Source: Roseimaritima ulvae (lineage in GTDB: Bacteria > Planctomycetota > Planctomycetia > Pirellulales > Pirellulaceae). Taken from it: a stretch of 64,000 bases of DNA. The notes under the pieces are model-generated. The model was not told the origin of the DNA. It saw only the letters and a program-made list of their open reading frames with translations, and made no database searches. Shown here piece after piece: positions 63,325-64,000 of this stretch. The stretch spans positions 992,001 through 1,056,000 of the forward strand of contig NZ_CP042914.1 in the NCBI RefSeq assembly GCF_008065135.1. The letters are read 5' to 3'. Both the position numbers and the translations under genes were made by a program. Every line of letters starts with the position of its first letter. Positions within the stretch are counted from its first letter, which is position 1.

Positions 63325-64000
63325 CCAATTCGACGATTTTGTCGGCCGAGATGCCTTGGTCGTCGAGTAGTTTCTGCGGGGCGCCGCTGAGCGGTCGCTT
63401 GCGGACAGCCAAGCAGTTCACCGGCGTGGGATGATCTGACAAGCTGGTCAAAATCGCTTCGCCCAGTCCGCCTTCGGGAACGTGGTCCTCGACAGTAAAG
63501 ATCATCCGCGTCTGATCCGCAGCTTCTCGAACCGTGGCGTGGTCGAGCGGTTTGATGCTATACAGGTCGATGACTCTTGCTCGGATGCCTTGTTCGGCAA
63601 GGATGTCATGCGCCCGCAGCGATTCATGCAAGGTGATACCGGCTGCGATCAGGGTGACGTGATCGTGGTCGCTGCGACGCACGACCTTGCTGCCCCCGAT
63701 CGGGAACGCTTCGTCGTTGTCGTAGATCACCGGGGTCTCGCCACGCGTGGTTCGCAGGTAAGCGATCCCGTCGTACTGAGCCATTGCATCGACGCAGGCT
63801 TCGGTCGCAACCGCGTCACAGGGATAGAGCACGACGCCGTTTTGAATCGTGCGAAACATGGCGATGTCCTCCAGTCCCATTTGCGAGGGGCCGTCCTGGC
63901 CGATCGACACGCCGCAATGGGAACCAACAAATTTGATGGCGGCATCACTGTGGCGAGCCATCCGGGTTTGGTCGAACGCTCGTGTCAAAAAGGCGGCAAA
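63266..64000 (-). CDS. tkt: Transketolase, C-terminal part (5' partial at window edge)
   Basis: The frame is open to the right edge, so only the last 244 residues are seen. They hold the end of the pyrimidine-binding domain (FAAFLTRAFDQ, FVGSHCGVSIGQDGPSQMGL, EDIAMFRTI) and the C-terminal domain (VTLIAAGITLHESLRAHDIL, ARVIDLYSIKPLD, FTVEDHVPEGGLGEAILTSL). The TTG at 63988 is internal. The wording (SHCGVSIG-x-DGPSQM-x-LEDIAMFR) is closer, as I remember it, to animal-type transketolase than to E. coli TktA. It serves the non-oxidative pentose phosphate pathway with thiamine diphosphate. Confidence 0.9.
   Translation of the reverse strand, partial: FAAFLTRAFDQTRMARHSDAAIKFVGSHCGVSIGQDGPSQMGLEDIAMFRTIQNGVVLYPCDAVATEACVDAMAQYDGIAYLRTTRGETPVIYDNDEAFPIGGSKVVRRSDHDHVTLIAAGITLHESLRAHDILAEQGIRARVIDLYSIKPLDHATVREAADQTRMIFTVEDHVPEGGLGEAILTSLSDHPTPVNCLAVRKRPLSGAPQKLLDDQGISADKIVELVTQVAQAKIGLDHNRSDQG

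Noticed and set aside
1-64000. Anti-phage, toxin-antitoxin or prophage region
   Set aside because: No nuclease, toxin pair, integrase, phage structural gene or Cas-like protein was recognised in any supported frame.

Overview
The window looks like a chromosomal segment of a planctomycete, most likely of the Pirellulaceae (Rhodopirellula and relatives). The basis is a GC-rich sequence carrying two giant surface proteins with the LEDRRLLA (LEPR-XLL-type) N-terminal motif, two DUF1559 prepilin-like proteins paired with lipoproteins, a secreted sulfatase, a Tat-exported sugar-isomerase-like protein, a TIGR03790-like protein, and many intergenic palindromes. No rRNA, tRNA, CRISPR array, transposase, integrase or recognisable defence system was seen. 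The assignment rests on family recognition by eye. || Layout: (1) 1-16702: two giant tandem paralogues, the first missing only its first few codons; both end in PPC-like, FG-GAP/VCBS-like and dockerin-like modules and an acidic tail. (2) 16699-22492, minus strand: a stand-alone fliG, a QueD/PTPS-family enzyme, and an exopolysaccharide pair (Wzc-type tyrosine autokinase, then a WcaJ/WbaP-type sugar-phosphate transferase). (3) 22781-34715: M50 protease with CBS domains, membrane-anchored protein with a Pro/Ala/Glu-rich linker, NAD synthetase, YedK/HMCES-type protein, sugar isomerase-like protein, Gln-rich secreted protein between two palindrome clusters, trypsin-like protease and a non-canonical Nramp-family transporter. 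(4) 34962-39070: a translationally coupled signalling pair, a receiver-ATPase regulator and a PAS/PAS/HisKA/HATPase/REC/REC/HPt hybrid kinase. (5) 39311-44810: two DUF1559 plus lipoprotein cassettes around purQ, then a dihydroorotase. (6) 44811-47600: repeat-rich DNA, a dienelactone hydrolase, a heptamer tandem repeat and a fatty acid desaturase. (7) 48042-53366: rpsO-pnp on minus with a clear terminator, and hflK-hflC on plus. (8) 53582-64000: a SwrB/DUF6115-like membrane protein, a secreted unknown, a MuiA-like protein, a small membrane protein overlapping a TIGR03790-like gene, an AI-2E family permease, a sulfatase, a small unknown and a transketolase that runs off the right edge. || Working together: rpsO-pnp, hflK-hflC, wzc-wcaJ and the receiver/hybrid-kinase pair are recognisable functional units. 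PurQ and dihydroorotase are nucleotide-synthesis genes lying among surface-protein cassettes. || The most notable non-coding signal is a set of at least four palindrome families, unrelated in their cores, that all begin GTAG and end CTAC, the layout expected of REP elements mobilised by RAYT transposases. Other points of interest are a long alpha-helical insertion inside the repeat array of the second giant protein, a likely gene-conversion tract between the giant paralogues, and an Nramp homologue lacking the canonical metal-binding motifs.
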